Part shown: in pieces, positions 7,699-15,624 of the stretch | Position numbering within the stretch: the stretch's first letter is position 1 | Layout: every line of letters begins with the position of its first letter | DNA from: JBBDMC01 sp964441935 | Lineage (GTDB): Bacteria > Pseudomonadota > Alphaproteobacteria > Rhizobiales > Kaistiaceae | Direction of reading: 5' to 3' | Assembly (NCBI GenBank): GCA_964441935.1 | Contig: CAYTXI010000030.1 | Coordinates: 1 to 24,522, forward strand | Length of the DNA: 24,522 nucleotides | Made by a program: the position numbers and the translations under genes | Notes under the pieces: generated by a model | What the model saw: only the letters and a program-made list of their open reading frames with translations | Told to the model about the DNA's origin: nothing | The model's database searches: none

Positions 7699-8070
7699 AT
7701 GACCACGCGCTATACCCGCGACCACGAATGGATCCGGCTGGAAGGCGACACCGCGGTCGTCGGCATCAGCCAATACGCGCAGGAGCAGTTGGGCGACATC
7801 GTTTATGTCGAGCTGCCCGCCGTCGGCAAGAAACTGGACAAGGGCGCCGAGGCGGCCGTCGTCGAGTCGGTCAAGGCCGCGAGCGAGGTCTATGCGCCCG
7901 TCGCCGGCGAGGTAGTCGAGATCAACCAAGCACTCGCCGACGAGCCGGCCACCGTCAACCAGTCGCCAGAGGGCGCGGGCTGGTTCGTGAAGCTGAAGGT
8001 CGCCAACCGTGCCGACCTTGACGCGCTCATGGACGCCGATGCCTACGGCAAGTTTCTGGAGACGATCTGA
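7699..8070 (+). CDS. gcvH: Glycine cleavage system H protein
   Basis: Lipoyl carrier that shuttles the aminomethyl group between the P, T and L proteins. The 123-residue length is normal. It opens with the family signature YTRDHEWIRLEGDTAVVGIS, and the lipoylation lysine is K59 in VVESVKAASEVYAPVAGEVV. The C-terminus (EGAGWFVKLKV) is also typical. GAGGTG lies 4 nt before ATG 7699. The stop codon overlaps the start of the OsmC-family gene by one base (TGATG), so the two are probably translationally coupled. Confidence 0.98.
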   Translation: MTTRYTRDHEWIRLEGDTAVVGISQYAQEQLGDIVYVELPAVGKKLDKGAEAAVVESVKAASEVYAPVAGEVVEINQALADEPATVNQSPEGAGWFVKLKVANRADLDALMDADAYGKFLETI

Positions 8071-8543
8071 TGCCCGCCGACCGGCATCGGCATCGCGCAA
8101 CCGTTGTCTGGCGCCGCGGGGACGGTGATTTCGCCAAGGGGCGTTATTCGCGCGGCCACGTTTGGCGCTTCGACGGCGGTCTCGAGGTGCCGGCGACGGC
8201 GTCGCCCTCGATCGTCCCCAAACCGTTCACGGTCGAGGCGGCGGTCGATCCGGAAGAGGCGTTCGTCGCCTCGCTCTCCGCCTGCCACATGCTGACCTTC
8301 CTCGACATGGCCCGCCGGCGCGGCTTTGTTGTCGATGCCTATGAGGACAATGCCGTCGGGGTCCTGGACAAGAACGACGAGGGGCGGCGGTGGGTGTCCG
8401 AGGTGTCGCTCAATCCGCACATCGCCTTTTCTGGCGATCCGCCTGACACAGAAGTGCTCGCCGCCATCCACGAAGCCGCCCACGCGGAGTGCTTCATCGC
8501 CAATTCCGTGACGACCGCGGTCCGCATCGCGGCTGCCGGGTAA
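8070..8543 (+). CDS. OsmC family peroxiredoxin-like protein
   Basis: Protein of 157 residues with the OsmC/Ohr fold signature. The two redox cysteines are C72 in SLSACHMLTFL and C141 in AHAECFIANSV, the arrangement used by OsmC and Ohr to reduce organic hydroperoxides through a thiolate and disulfide. PFTVEAAVDPEEAFVASL and the basic N-terminus (HRATVVW) also fit. ATG 8070 overlaps the gcvH stop by one base, with GGAGA 7 nt upstream. It sits between gcvH and gcvPA, on the same strand with a 20-nt gap to gcvPA. A position inside the gcv operon suggests co-induction by glycine. Its reductant may be the lipoyl system, as known for Ohr/OsmC proteins that use dihydrolipoamide; that link here is inference. 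Confidence 0.92.
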   Translation: MPADRHRHRATVVWRRGDGDFAKGRYSRGHVWRFDGGLEVPATASPSIVPKPFTVEAAVDPEEAFVASLSACHMLTFLDMARRRGFVVDAYEDNAVGVLDKNDEGRRWVSEVSLNPHIAFSGDPPDTEVLAAIHEAAHAECFIANSVTTAVRIAAAG

Positions 8544-8563
8544 CGAGCAAGGACGACGCGCCC

Positions 8564-9901
8564 ATGCGCTATTTGCCACACACCGACGCCGACCGCGCGA
8601 CCATGCTCGCCCGCATCGGCGTCGCCGCAATCGACGACCTCTTCGCCGACATCCCCGTCGATAAGCGCCTTGACGGACTTCTCGACCTGCCGTCGGCGAC
8701 AAGCGAACTCGCGGTTGAGCGCACCATGAGCGCGCTCGCCGCGAAGAACGTCGCTGCCGGCTCGGTTCCGTTCTTCGTCGGTGCAGGCGCCTATCGCCAC
8801 CACATCCCGGCGAGCGTCGACCATCTGATTCAGCGCTCCGAGTTCCTGACGTCCTACACACCCTACCAGCCCGAGATCGCGCAGGGCACGCTTCAGACCC
8901 TGTTCGAGTTCCAGACCCAGGTCGCCAAGCTGACGGCCATGGAGGTCGCCAACGCCTCCATGTACGACGGCTCCACCGCCGCCGCCGAGGCGGTTCTGAT
9001 GGCCCACCGCATCACCGGACGGCGGAAGGCCGTCCTTGCCGGCGGCCTCCACCCGCACTATTGCGCCGTCGTCGAGACCGTCTCTGAGATGGCCGGCGAC
9101 GAGGTCGTCGCGCTCGCGCCCGACCCGGCCGTGTCGATCCTCGACGCGATCGATGGAGAGACTTCTTGCGTCGTCGTCCAGTCGCCGTCGTTCTACGGTC
9201 AACTCATTGATCTGAAACCGATCGCCGACAAGGCCCACGCCGACGGCGCACTACTCGTCGCGTTCTTCACCGAAGTCGTGTCGCTGGGCGCGATCGAGCC
9301 GCCGGGTGCGCAAGGCGCCGACATCGTCGTCGGCGAGGGCCAGTCGCTCGGCAATGCCCTGTCGTTCGGCGGCCCCTATGTCGGCCTCTTCGCCGCTCGC
9401 AACAAGCACGTCCGCCAGATGCCCGGTCGCCTTGCCGGCGAGACGGTCGATGCCGACGGCCGCCGCGGCTTCGTCCTGACCTTGTCGACCCGCGAGCAGC
9501 ACATCCGCCGCGCCCGGGCGACCTCGAACATCTGCACCAACTCCGGGCTTTGCGCGCTTGCGTTCTCGATCCACATGACGCTCCTCGGCGAGGCGGGCCT
9601 GAAGCGCTTGGCCGCGATCAACCACGCCAACGCCGTGCGCTTGGCGGAATCGCTTTCTGAGGTTCCTGGCGTAACCGTTCTCAACGACTCGTTTTTCAAC
9701 GAGTTCACCATTCGCGTTCCGGGCGACGCCGCCGACGCGATCGAGAGGCTGGCGGGGAGGGGTGTCCTCGGCGGTGTCCCGGTTTCGCGCCTCGCGCCTA
9801 GTCGCCCCGAGCTCGCCGATCTCATCGTCGTCGCTTCCACCGAAATGAACACCGACGCCGACCGTGCCGCTTACATCGCCGCGCTCAAGGAAGTCCTGTG
9901 A
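8564..9901 (+). CDS. gcvPA: Glycine dehydrogenase (decarboxylating) subunit 1
   Basis: N-terminal half of the split P protein, which decarboxylates glycine and passes the aminomethyl group to H protein. The 445-residue length is normal for subunit 1. It starts MRYLPHTDADRATMLARIG, and has FFVGAGAYRHHIPASVDHLIQRSEFLTSYTPYQPE split over residues about 75-110, the NASMYDGSTAAAEA motif, and RRARATSNICTNSG near the C-terminal part. An open frame begins at 8489, but that part reads through the OsmC gene; ATG 8564 matches the family start and has AAGGA upstream. The stop overlaps the gcvPB start (TGATG), which fits equal production of the two subunits. Confidence 0.96.
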   Translation: MRYLPHTDADRATMLARIGVAAIDDLFADIPVDKRLDGLLDLPSATSELAVERTMSALAAKNVAAGSVPFFVGAGAYRHHIPASVDHLIQRSEFLTSYTPYQPEIAQGTLQTLFEFQTQVAKLTAMEVANASMYDGSTAAAEAVLMAHRITGRRKAVLAGGLHPHYCAVVETVSEMAGDEVVALAPDPAVSILDAIDGETSCVVVQSPSFYGQLIDLKPIADKAHADGALLVAFFTEVVSLGAIEPPGAQGADIVVGEGQSLGNALSFGGPYVGLFAARNKHVRQMPGRLAGETVDADGRRGFVLTLSTREQHIRRARATSNICTNSGLCALAFSIHMTLLGEAGLKRLAAINHANAVRLAESLSEVPGVTVLNDSFFNEFTIRVPGDAADAIERLAGRGVLGGVPVSRLAPSRPELADLIVVASTEMNTDADRAAYIAALKEVL

Positions 9902-11466
9902 TGAACCGTCAAGGCCGCCCGAGCGCACCTGCCGGCCCCAACGCCTCGGACCCACCCACCTTCACCGCCAATCACGGCCTCGACATGGAAGAACCGCTCA
10001 TCTTCGAGGTCGGCCGCCGCGACGTCACCGGCGTCGACCTCGCCGAGCCGCAAGTTGTCACGTCACGCCTCGGCAAGCATGCCCGCACGACCCCGATCGA
10101 CCTCCCGGGCCTGTCTGAGCCAGAGGCGATGCGCCACTACGTCCGCCTCAGCCGTCAGAACTATGCCATCGACGCCGGCATATACCCCCTCGGTTCGTGC
10201 ACGATGAAGCACAATCCGCGCCTAAACGAGAAGCTAGCGCGGCTTCCGGGCTTCGCCGACATTCATCCGCTGCAGCCGGTCCCGACCGTCTCCGGCGCCA
10301 TCGAACTGATCGCAGAACTCGCCCGTTGGCTGATGGAGATCACCGGGATGGCGGCGGTGGCGATGAGCCCGCGGGCCGGAGCCCACGGCGAGCTCACCGG
10401 CATGATGGCGATCAAGGCGGCGCTTCAGGCGCGCGGCCGGAAACGCACCAAGGTCCTGGTCCCGGAGTCGGCCCACGGCACCAACCCGGCGACCGCCGCG
10501 CTCCTCGGCTACACCGTCGTTGAAATTCCCAACCGGACCGACGGCACGGTTGCCGCCGAGGCCGTGGGGGCGCTCCTCGATGACGACGTCGCCGCGATCA
10601 TGCTCACCAACCCCAACACCTGCGGCCTGTTCGAGCCGGACGTCGTCGCCATCGCCGATGCCGTGCATGAAGCCGGAGCCTACTTCTATGCCGACGGCGC
10701 CAACCTCAACGCCATCGTCGGCAAAGTCCGCGTCGGCGACCTCGGCGTCGATGCCATGCATATCAACCTCCACAAGACCTTTTCGACGCCCCACGGCAGC
10801 GGCGGCCCGGGCGCCGGCCCGGTGGTTCTGTCTCAGGCGCTGGCGCCTTTCGCGCCGGTGCCGTTGTTGCGCAAGCGCGATGGCGTCGCCGAGCTGGTCG
10901 AGACGCACAATGAGACGGAAGAGGGCACCCAACCCTTCGGCCGCATCGCCGCCTTCCACGGTCAGATGGGCATGTTCGTGCGCGCGTTCGCCTACATGCT
11001 CTCCCACGGTGCCGACGGCCTCCGCCAGGCCTCCGAGGACGCCGTGCTTAACGCCAATTACGTCCGCGTCGCGCTCGCCGATGTGATGTCGGAGGCTTAT
11101 CCCGGCCGCGTGTGCATGCATGAGGCGCTGTTCGACGACCGCTTCCTCGACGCCACCGGCGTGTCGACTCTCGACTTCGCCAAGGCAATGATCGACGAGG
11201 GTTTCCATCCGATGACGGTCTATTTTCCGCTGGTGGTTCACGGCGCCATGCTGATCGAGCCGACGGAATCGGAATCGAAGGCCTCGCTCGACCTGTTCGT
11301 CGCCACGCTCCGCGATCTCGTGATGCGGGCCAAGCGTGGCGAAGCGGAGCGCTTCCATCAGGCCCCGACGCTCGCCCCGCGCCGTCGTCTTGATGAGACC
11401 CGCGCCGCCCGCCAGCCCAAACTCAGGTGGGAGAAACCGCAGCCCCTCAGCGAAGCCGCGGAGTAG
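9901..11466 (+). CDS. gcvPB: Glycine dehydrogenase (decarboxylating) subunit 2
   Basis: C-terminal half of the split P protein, carrying the PLP lysine. The 521-residue length is in the upper part of the range for subunit 2. The cofactor lysine is K292 in HINLHKTFSTPHGSGGPGAG; SAHGTNPATAALLGY and NPNTCGLFEPDV are further P-protein signatures. ATG 9901 is preferred over the adjacent GTG 9898 because it is 8 nt from AAGGAAG and overlaps the gcvPA stop by one base. The C-terminal tail after about residue 485 (ARQPKLRWEKPQPLSEAAE) is variable in the family. It is the last gene of the operon; the L protein (dihydrolipoamide dehydrogenase) is not in the window and is usually encoded elsewhere. Confidence 0.97.
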   Translation: MNRQGRPSAPAGPNASDPPTFTANHGLDMEEPLIFEVGRRDVTGVDLAEPQVVTSRLGKHARTTPIDLPGLSEPEAMRHYVRLSRQNYAIDAGIYPLGSCTMKHNPRLNEKLARLPGFADIHPLQPVPTVSGAIELIAELARWLMEITGMAAVAMSPRAGAHGELTGMMAIKAALQARGRKRTKVLVPESAHGTNPATAALLGYTVVEIPNRTDGTVAAEAVGALLDDDVAAIMLTNPNTCGLFEPDVVAIADAVHEAGAYFYADGANLNAIVGKVRVGDLGVDAMHINLHKTFSTPHGSGGPGAGPVVLSQALAPFAPVPLLRKRDGVAELVETHNETEEGTQPFGRIAAFHGQMGMFVRAFAYMLSHGADGLRQASEDAVLNANYVRVALADVMSEAYPGRVCMHEALFDDRFLDATGVSTLDFAKAMIDEGFHPMTVYFPLVVHGAMLIEPTESESKASLDLFVATLRDLVMRAKRGEAERFHQAPTLAPRRRLDETRAARQPKLRWEKPQPLSEAAE

Positions 11467-11497
11467 GGCGCTTGCGCCGCACCTCGACGCAGATCGC

Positions 11498-11863
11498 TCA
11501 GCGCAACCGTGGCTTCGGCCACGGGAAGAAGAAGAAATCGTCCGGGTCGTAGCGCCTGCATTCGTAGACGCCGCAACCTGCCAGATCCGCGGACGGCACA
11601 ACGGTCGGGTACGCGGTCTCGAAGGTGTCGCAGAACCGGTCGTCTGCAACGAGGCGGTTGTAGCGCTGGATGTCCGGCGGCTGTATCCACCTGAGGACGA
11701 CGGCGCCCTCCCGCTGAACGGCCGACTGGATGGCCGAGCAACTCATCGACGTCGCGCTGTAGCGCGAGATGGCATGAGCTTGGCCTGCGGCGAGGGTCAT
11801 GGCGAGTGCCGTTAGAGCAGCTTTGACCGCCGCTCTCCGCCCGATCGAGTTTGCGCGGCTCAT
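11498..11863 (-). CDS. Small secreted protein with four cysteines, unknown function
   Basis: Protein of 121 residues. A typical signal peptide (MSRANSIGRRAAVKAALTALA...) ends with a probable cleavage site AHA/IS near residue 31, so it is exported. The mature part has four cysteines (TSMSCSA, DRFCDTF, AGCGVYECRR), enough for two disulfides, and ends in an unusual tail DDFFFFPWPKPRLR. It resembles small exported proteins I associate with Hyphomicrobiales, but I cannot name a family with certainty. ATG 11863 overlaps the stop of the HAD gene by 4 nt (ATGA), which decides the start and implies coupling. It converges with gcvPB, 31 nt away. Confidence 0.78.
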   Translation of the reverse strand: MSRANSIGRRAAVKAALTALAMTLAAGQAHAISRYSATSMSCSAIQSAVQREGAVVLRWIQPPDIQRYNRLVADDRFCDTFETAYPTVVPSADLAGCGVYECRRYDPDDFFFFPWPKPRLR

Positions 11864-12537
11864 TCGATCCACTCCCACCTCATCATCGCCTCAGCCACCG
11901 CTGGCAGCTCGGCGAAGCGGTTGATCACGGTCTCCGCCCCCGCCTCGGTCAGGACATCGGCCTGCGCCGGCCAAGTGTGGGCGCCGCCGGTGAAGCCGAC
12001 CACGCGGGCGCCGGCACCACGTGCAGCCTGGACCCCGAATGCCGAGTCTTCGATCACCAACGCCTCGCTGGGGTCGATCCCGAACTGCGTGATGGCGTGC
12101 CGGTAGACGTTCGGCGACGGCTTCGGCTCGCGCGTGCCCACCTCGACCGCCGAATAGATGTGCGGGCTGAAGCGCTCGGTGAGCCGCGTCTTGTCGAGCG
12201 AGATCTTCAACCGTTTGCTCGACGAATTCGAGCACACGCATCGCGGCCCGTCCAGCCGGTCGAGCACCTCGTGGATGCCGGCGACGGGCTTCAGCTCGGC
12301 AGCGAGCCGCCGGTCGACCTCGGCCTTCGACCGCTCGAGCAGGTCCTCCGGCAGCGGCCGTCCGGTCTCGGCCTCGATCGCATCGATGATAATCCGCGTC
12401 GTCAGACCCGCAAAGCGCCGCGTCACGTGCTCGGGCGTGATCTCGTAGCCGGCCTCGCCGAGGAGCTCCGCCTCGACTTTGGCCGCGATGATCTCGGAAT
12501 CGACAATGACGCCGTCGCAATCGAACACGAAGAGCAT
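11860..12537 (-). CDS. HAD-superfamily phosphatase, beta-phosphoglucomutase-like
   Basis: Predicted phosphatase or phosphomutase of 225 residues, subfamily IA with a helical cap. Motif I is FDCDGVIVDSE with nucleophile D6 and acid/base D8, motif II is the CSNSSSKR serine-asparagine region, motif III is the lysine in REPKPSPNVY and motif IV is VIEDSAFGVQAA. Likely substrates are small sugar phosphates, but none is specified by sequence. ATG 12537 is forced: an in-frame TAA lies just upstream, separated by nine C residues. No Shine-Dalgarno sequence is present, which is odd. Its stop overlaps the start of the small secreted protein gene. Confidence 0.92.
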   Translation of the reverse strand: MLFVFDCDGVIVDSEIIAAKVEAELLGEAGYEITPEHVTRRFAGLTTRIIIDAIEAETGRPLPEDLLERSKAEVDRRLAAELKPVAGIHEVLDRLDGPRCVCSNSSSKRLKISLDKTRLTERFSPHIYSAVEVGTREPKPSPNVYRHAITQFGIDPSEALVIEDSAFGVQAARGAGARVVGFTGGAHTWPAQADVLTEAGAETVINRFAELPAVAEAMMRWEWIE

Positions 12538-12546
12538 GGGGGGGGG
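12538..12546. repeat. Homopolymer C9/G9 directly abutting a start codon
   Basis: Nine G residues on the plus strand (nine C on the coding strand) end exactly at the ATG of the HAD gene. The tract replaces the normal ribosome-binding site. Tracts of this length can slip during replication, which would alter leader length but not the reading frame. Confidence 0.9.
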
Positions 12547-12645
12547 TTATCCGACGGTCGCGCTGACAGGGGTGTGGTGTAGCGATAGAGGCCACCCGGC
12601 GAAAGCCTTGTTTCATGCGTACCGGCTGCCCGCGTTCACGTCTGC

Positions 12646-12653
12646 TTAACCAT
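12646..12653 (+). promoter_or_regulatory. CtrA-like half-site upstream of ccrM
   Basis: TTAACCAT, an established form of the CtrA half-site in alphaproteobacteria, lies 84 nt before the ccrM start, with a partial second copy CCTAACC at 12658-12664. In Caulobacter CtrA activates ccrM late in the cell cycle. The spacing to the partial copy does not match the classical TTAA-N7-TTAA site. The rest of the 200-nt gap between the HAD gene and ccrM shows no clear -35/-10 pair. Confidence 0.45.
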
Positions 12654-12737
12654 GCCGCCTAACCGGGCCTTTACCCTGTTCGGCAAGGATTGGCGCTGCC
12701 GCCCACGGGGTGGGCCGGTGTTGCGTTGGGATAGTCC

Positions 12738-13850
12738 ATGGTTGCGTTGCGTGAAGCGTCGGGGGAGGCGCCCTGGCTCGATTCAATCCTCAAGGGCGAC
12801 TGCGTCACCGAGCTGGAGAAGCTTCCCGCCGCCTCGGTCGACCTGGTGTTCGCCGACCCGCCGTACAACCTGCAGCTTGAGAACCGTCTCACGCGCCCCG
12901 ACCAGTCGCACGTCGACGCCGTCGACGACGCCTGGGACAAGTTCTCGAGTTTCGCCGCCTACGACGATTTCAGCCGTGCCTGGCTGATCGCCTGCCGGCG
13001 CGTTCTCAAGCCCACCGGCGCGCTGTGGGTCATCGGCTCTTATCACAACATCTTCCGCGTCGGCGCCATCCTCCAGGATCTGGGCTTCTGGCTGTTGAAC
13101 GACATCGTCTGGCGGAAGTCGAACCCGATGCCCAATTTCCGCGGCCGTCGCTTCACCAACGCCCACGAGACGCTGATCTGGGCGAGCCGTGACCAGAGCG
13201 CCCGCTACACCTTCAACTACGATGCCTTGAAGGCCGCCAACGACGAGCTGCAGATGCGCTCCGACTGGCTCTTCCCATTGTGCACTGGCCCCGAGCGGCT
13301 GAAGGGCGGCGAGGGCAGGAAGATCCACCCGACCCAGAAACCCGAAGCGCTTCTGCATCGTGTCCTGCTGGCTGCCTCGAAGCCGGGCGACGTGGTCCTC
13401 GATCCTTTCTTCGGCACCGGCACCACCGGCGCCGTCGCCAAGCGTCTCGGCCGCCGCTTTGTCGGCATCGAGCGCGAGGACGACTACATCGCAGCGGCCA
13501 CGGCCCGCATCGCCGCGGTCCAACCGGCCTCGGAGACCGCCCTTGCTGTCTCCGCCGGTAAGCGCGCCGAGCCGCGCGTTCCCTTCGGCGCGTTGGTCGA
13601 AGCCGGGCTGATCGCCCCTGGCGCGATCCTGACCGACGCCCGCGCGCGCCACGAAGCCGAAGTCCGCGCCGACGGCACCCTCAAGGCCGGGGGGCACGTC
13701 GGCTCCATTCACAAGGTCGGCGCGCTGGTCCAGGGGCTCGACGCCTGCAACGGCTGGACCTTCTGGCACTTCGACAAGAAAGGCTCCCTCGCCCCCATCG
13801 ACGAACTTCGTCAAGTGGCGCGCCGCGGCCTCGCCTCTGCCGGGGCGTAA
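12738..13850 (+). CDS. ccrM: Cell cycle-regulated DNA adenine methyltransferase (GANTC), CcrM
   Basis: Beta-class N6-adenine methyltransferase of 370 residues that methylates GANTC and links methylation state to the alphaproteobacterial cell cycle. The catalytic DPPY is at residues 40-43 (FADPPYNLQLENR), followed by a target-recognition region. The AdoMet motif DPFFGTGTTG starts near residue 222. The C-terminal domain (GGHVGSIHKVGALVQGL, then NGWTFWHFDKKGSL) is the extra DNA-binding domain that distinguishes CcrM from stand-alone restriction-type enzymes. No restriction endonuclease gene is adjacent, as expected for an orphan methyltransferase. It is flanked by minus-strand genes and transcribed alone. 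Only a weak GGGA precedes ATG 12738. Confidence 0.96.
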   Translation: MVALREASGEAPWLDSILKGDCVTELEKLPAASVDLVFADPPYNLQLENRLTRPDQSHVDAVDDAWDKFSSFAAYDDFSRAWLIACRRVLKPTGALWVIGSYHNIFRVGAILQDLGFWLLNDIVWRKSNPMPNFRGRRFTNAHETLIWASRDQSARYTFNYDALKAANDELQMRSDWLFPLCTGPERLKGGEGRKIHPTQKPEALLHRVLLAASKPGDVVLDPFFGTGTTGAVAKRLGRRFVGIEREDDYIAAATARIAAVQPASETALAVSAGKRAEPRVPFGALVEAGLIAPGAILTDARARHEAEVRADGTLKAGGHVGSIHKVGALVQGLDACNGWTFWHFDKKGSLAPIDELRQVARRGLASAGA

Positions 13851-13882
13851 GCGCCGGTTCTCCCGCCTCACCCGGCTCTTCG

Positions 13883-14500
13883 CTACCCGCCCGGCAGCAC
13901 ACCGTACCGTGCGAGGTCGGCCCGCATTCGCTCCGCGTCCTGGAACTGCTCGGCGTTCCAGCCGGCGGCCCGCGCGCCCTCGACGTTGGCCATGACGTCG
14001 TCGACGAACAGCGTCGCGGCCGGTTCGAGCCCGAACTTCTCAGCGTGGCGGCGAAAGATCGCCACGTCCGGCTTCAGCAGCCTGACGCGCGCCGACACGG
14101 TGATGCCGCGCATCCGCTTCAGGAAGGCAAAGCGCTCGCTCGCCACGTCAAACGTGTCGTCGGCGAAGTTGGTGAGCCCCGTCACGTCGTGGCCGGCGGC
14201 AAGCACCTCTTCGAGGACGGCAACGCTGTCATCAATCGGCCCCGGGATCATCTCGGGCCAATGCGGGCGGAAGGCTCGGATCAGCGGTTCCTCGTCCGGG
14301 AAGCGGGCGATCAGGCGGTCCTCGGCCTCCGCCCACGTGACGCCGACATCGGTGAGCCTCAGCCACGTCCCATTGCACACCTCGGCGAGGAAGCGCTCCC
14401 GCGCGGCCTGATCAGGGATCAGCCGCCGGTAGGGAATGTCCGGCTCCCACCTGATTAGCACCTTGCCGATATCGAAGACGACGTGGCGGATCGCGCTCAT
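13883..14500 (-). CDS. HAD-family hydrolase, YihX-like
   Basis: Cytoplasmic HAD hydrolase of 205 residues. Motif I is VVFDIGKVLIRWEP with nucleophile D10; glycine follows two residues later, as in YihX-type glucose-1-phosphate phosphatases and 2-haloacid dehalogenase relatives. TGLTNF is motif II, the lysine in RVRLLKPDVAIF is motif III and LFVDDVMANVEGARAAGW is motif IV. The start ATG 14500 overlaps the mutY stop by 4 nt (ATGA), so it is probably co-translated with mutY. It converges with ccrM, 32 nt away. The substrate cannot be fixed from sequence. Confidence 0.92.
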   Translation of the reverse strand: MSAIRHVVFDIGKVLIRWEPDIPYRRLIPDQAARERFLAEVCNGTWLRLTDVGVTWAEAEDRLIARFPDEEPLIRAFRPHWPEMIPGPIDDSVAVLEEVLAAGHDVTGLTNFADDTFDVASERFAFLKRMRGITVSARVRLLKPDVAIFRRHAEKFGLEPAATLFVDDVMANVEGARAAGWNAEQFQDAERMRADLARYGVLPGG

Positions 14501-15624
14501 GCGGCCTTGCCGCGCACTCGCGGCCGGGTCGCGCCGGGGAGCGCCGCCTCGATCGCTTTTTTCATCACGCTCGGGAGCGCTTCCTCGGCGAGCCCATCAG
14601 CCGATGCCCACCAACAGCCGGCCGGCGCCGCCGTTCCACCAGGGACCTCCGCCGTGCGGATTCCAAGCTCCAACCGGAAGTGGGTGAAGACGTGGACGAC
14701 CGTCCCCGACACCGTCCGCCAGTCCGCTTGAATCGGCGCCTTAGGGGATGAGCGCAGGTGGCTCGAACGACTCACCCATTCGCTGCCCGGCACCTCGGCC
14801 ATGCCGCCGAGGAGGCCCTCGTCCGGCCGCCGTCGCAGCAACACCGCACCATCGTCGCGAACCGCCACGAACGCGATGCCGTATCGCGTTGGCCGTTCAG
14901 CCTTTTCAGCCTTCGCCGGATAAGCTTCCGGATTGCCTTGACGCCGCGCCGCACAGGCGTCCGACAACGGGCACGAGGAGCACGCCGGCCGCTTCGGCGT
15001 GCAGATCGCCGCCCCCAAATCCATCATTGCCTGGACGTAGTCGCCGACGCGTTCCCGCGGCATGATCGCTTGTAGGCGGTCGCGGATGGTCGTCTTGGCG
15101 GCGGGGAAGGGCGCATCGATCGCGTAGAGCCGCGCAATCACCCGCTCGATGTTGCCGTCGACCGGCGCAACCGGCTCGTCAAAAGCGATCGCCGCGAGCG
15201 CCGCCGACGTGTAGTCGCCGATCCCCGGCAGCATCTTGAGTTCCGCGGCCGTTTTTGGAAATCGTCCGTCGTGATCTTTGACCACGGCCTTGGCGCAGGC
15301 GTGCAGGTTCCGCGCCCGAGCGTAGTATCCGAGCCCCGCCCATGCCTTCATCACGTCGTCCCGCGGCGCCGCCGCAAGCGCCGACACTGTCGGCCAGCGA
15401 CGGACGAAGTCCTCGAAGTAGGGTGTGACCACCGCGACCGTCGTCTGCTGGAGCATGATTTCGGAGAGCCACACCCGGTACGGGTCGGGCTTTACCCCAC
15501 GCGCCCGATCGCGCGGTCCCACCCGCCACGGCAGCCGCCGGTGATGGCGCTCGTACCAGGCAAGGAGGGCGGAGGAGTCCGGCGCCGGTCCGTCCGCGCC
15601 AGGGTGCGGCGGGCGATACCTCAC
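14497..15624 (-). CDS. mutY: A/G-specific adenine DNA glycosylase
   Basis: Removes adenine mispaired with 8-oxoguanine or guanine in base excision repair. The 375-residue length is normal. Catalytic E55 is in LSEIMLQQTT, the helix-hairpin-helix LPGIGDYTSAALAAIAF is at about 132-148 and catalytic D156 is in PVDGNIERV. The 4Fe-4S cluster ligands are C208, C215, C218 and C224 (C-X6-C-X2-C-X5-C). The C-terminal NUDIX-like domain (about 245-360, GLLGGMAEVPGSEW) is the 8-oxoG recognition module. GTG 15624 is the likely start: GGGAGG lies about 5 nt upstream and the codon overlaps the smc stop by 4 nt (GTGA). Confidence 0.96.
   Translation of the reverse strand: MRYRPPHPGADGPAPDSSALLAWYERHHRRLPWRVGPRDRARGVKPDPYRVWLSEIMLQQTTVAVVTPYFEDFVRRWPTVSALAAAPRDDVMKAWAGLGYYARARNLHACAKAVVKDHDGRFPKTAAELKMLPGIGDYTSAALAAIAFDEPVAPVDGNIERVIARLYAIDAPFPAAKTTIRDRLQAIMPRERVGDYVQAMMDLGAAICTPKRPACSSCPLSDACAARRQGNPEAYPAKAEKAERPTRYGIAFVAVRDDGAVLLRRRPDEGLLGGMAEVPGSEWVSRSSHLRSSPKAPIQADWRTVSGTVVHVFTHFRLELGIRTAEVPGGTAAPAGCWWASADGLAEEALPSVMKKAIEAALPGATRPRVRGKAA

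Noticed and set aside
11467..11478. GGCG-CTTG-CGCC hairpin between gcvPB and the secreted protein gene
   Set aside because: A 4-bp stem is too short to call a terminator in GC-rich DNA.
10234..11649. Long minus-strand open frame of 471 codons
   Set aside because: Antisense to gcvPB, whose family match is unambiguous; no domain and no ribosome site.
12738..13850. ccrM as part of a restriction-modification system
   Set aside because: The C-terminal CcrM domain is present and no endonuclease-like gene is adjacent, so it is the orphan cell-cycle enzyme.
12783..13871. Minus-strand open frame of 362 codons
   Set aside because: Antisense to ccrM and composed of shadow-type sequence.
13851..13882. 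GCCGG...CCGGC inverted repeat between ccrM and the HAD gene
   Set aside because: Short stem with a 14-nt loop and no T-run; expected by chance at this base composition.
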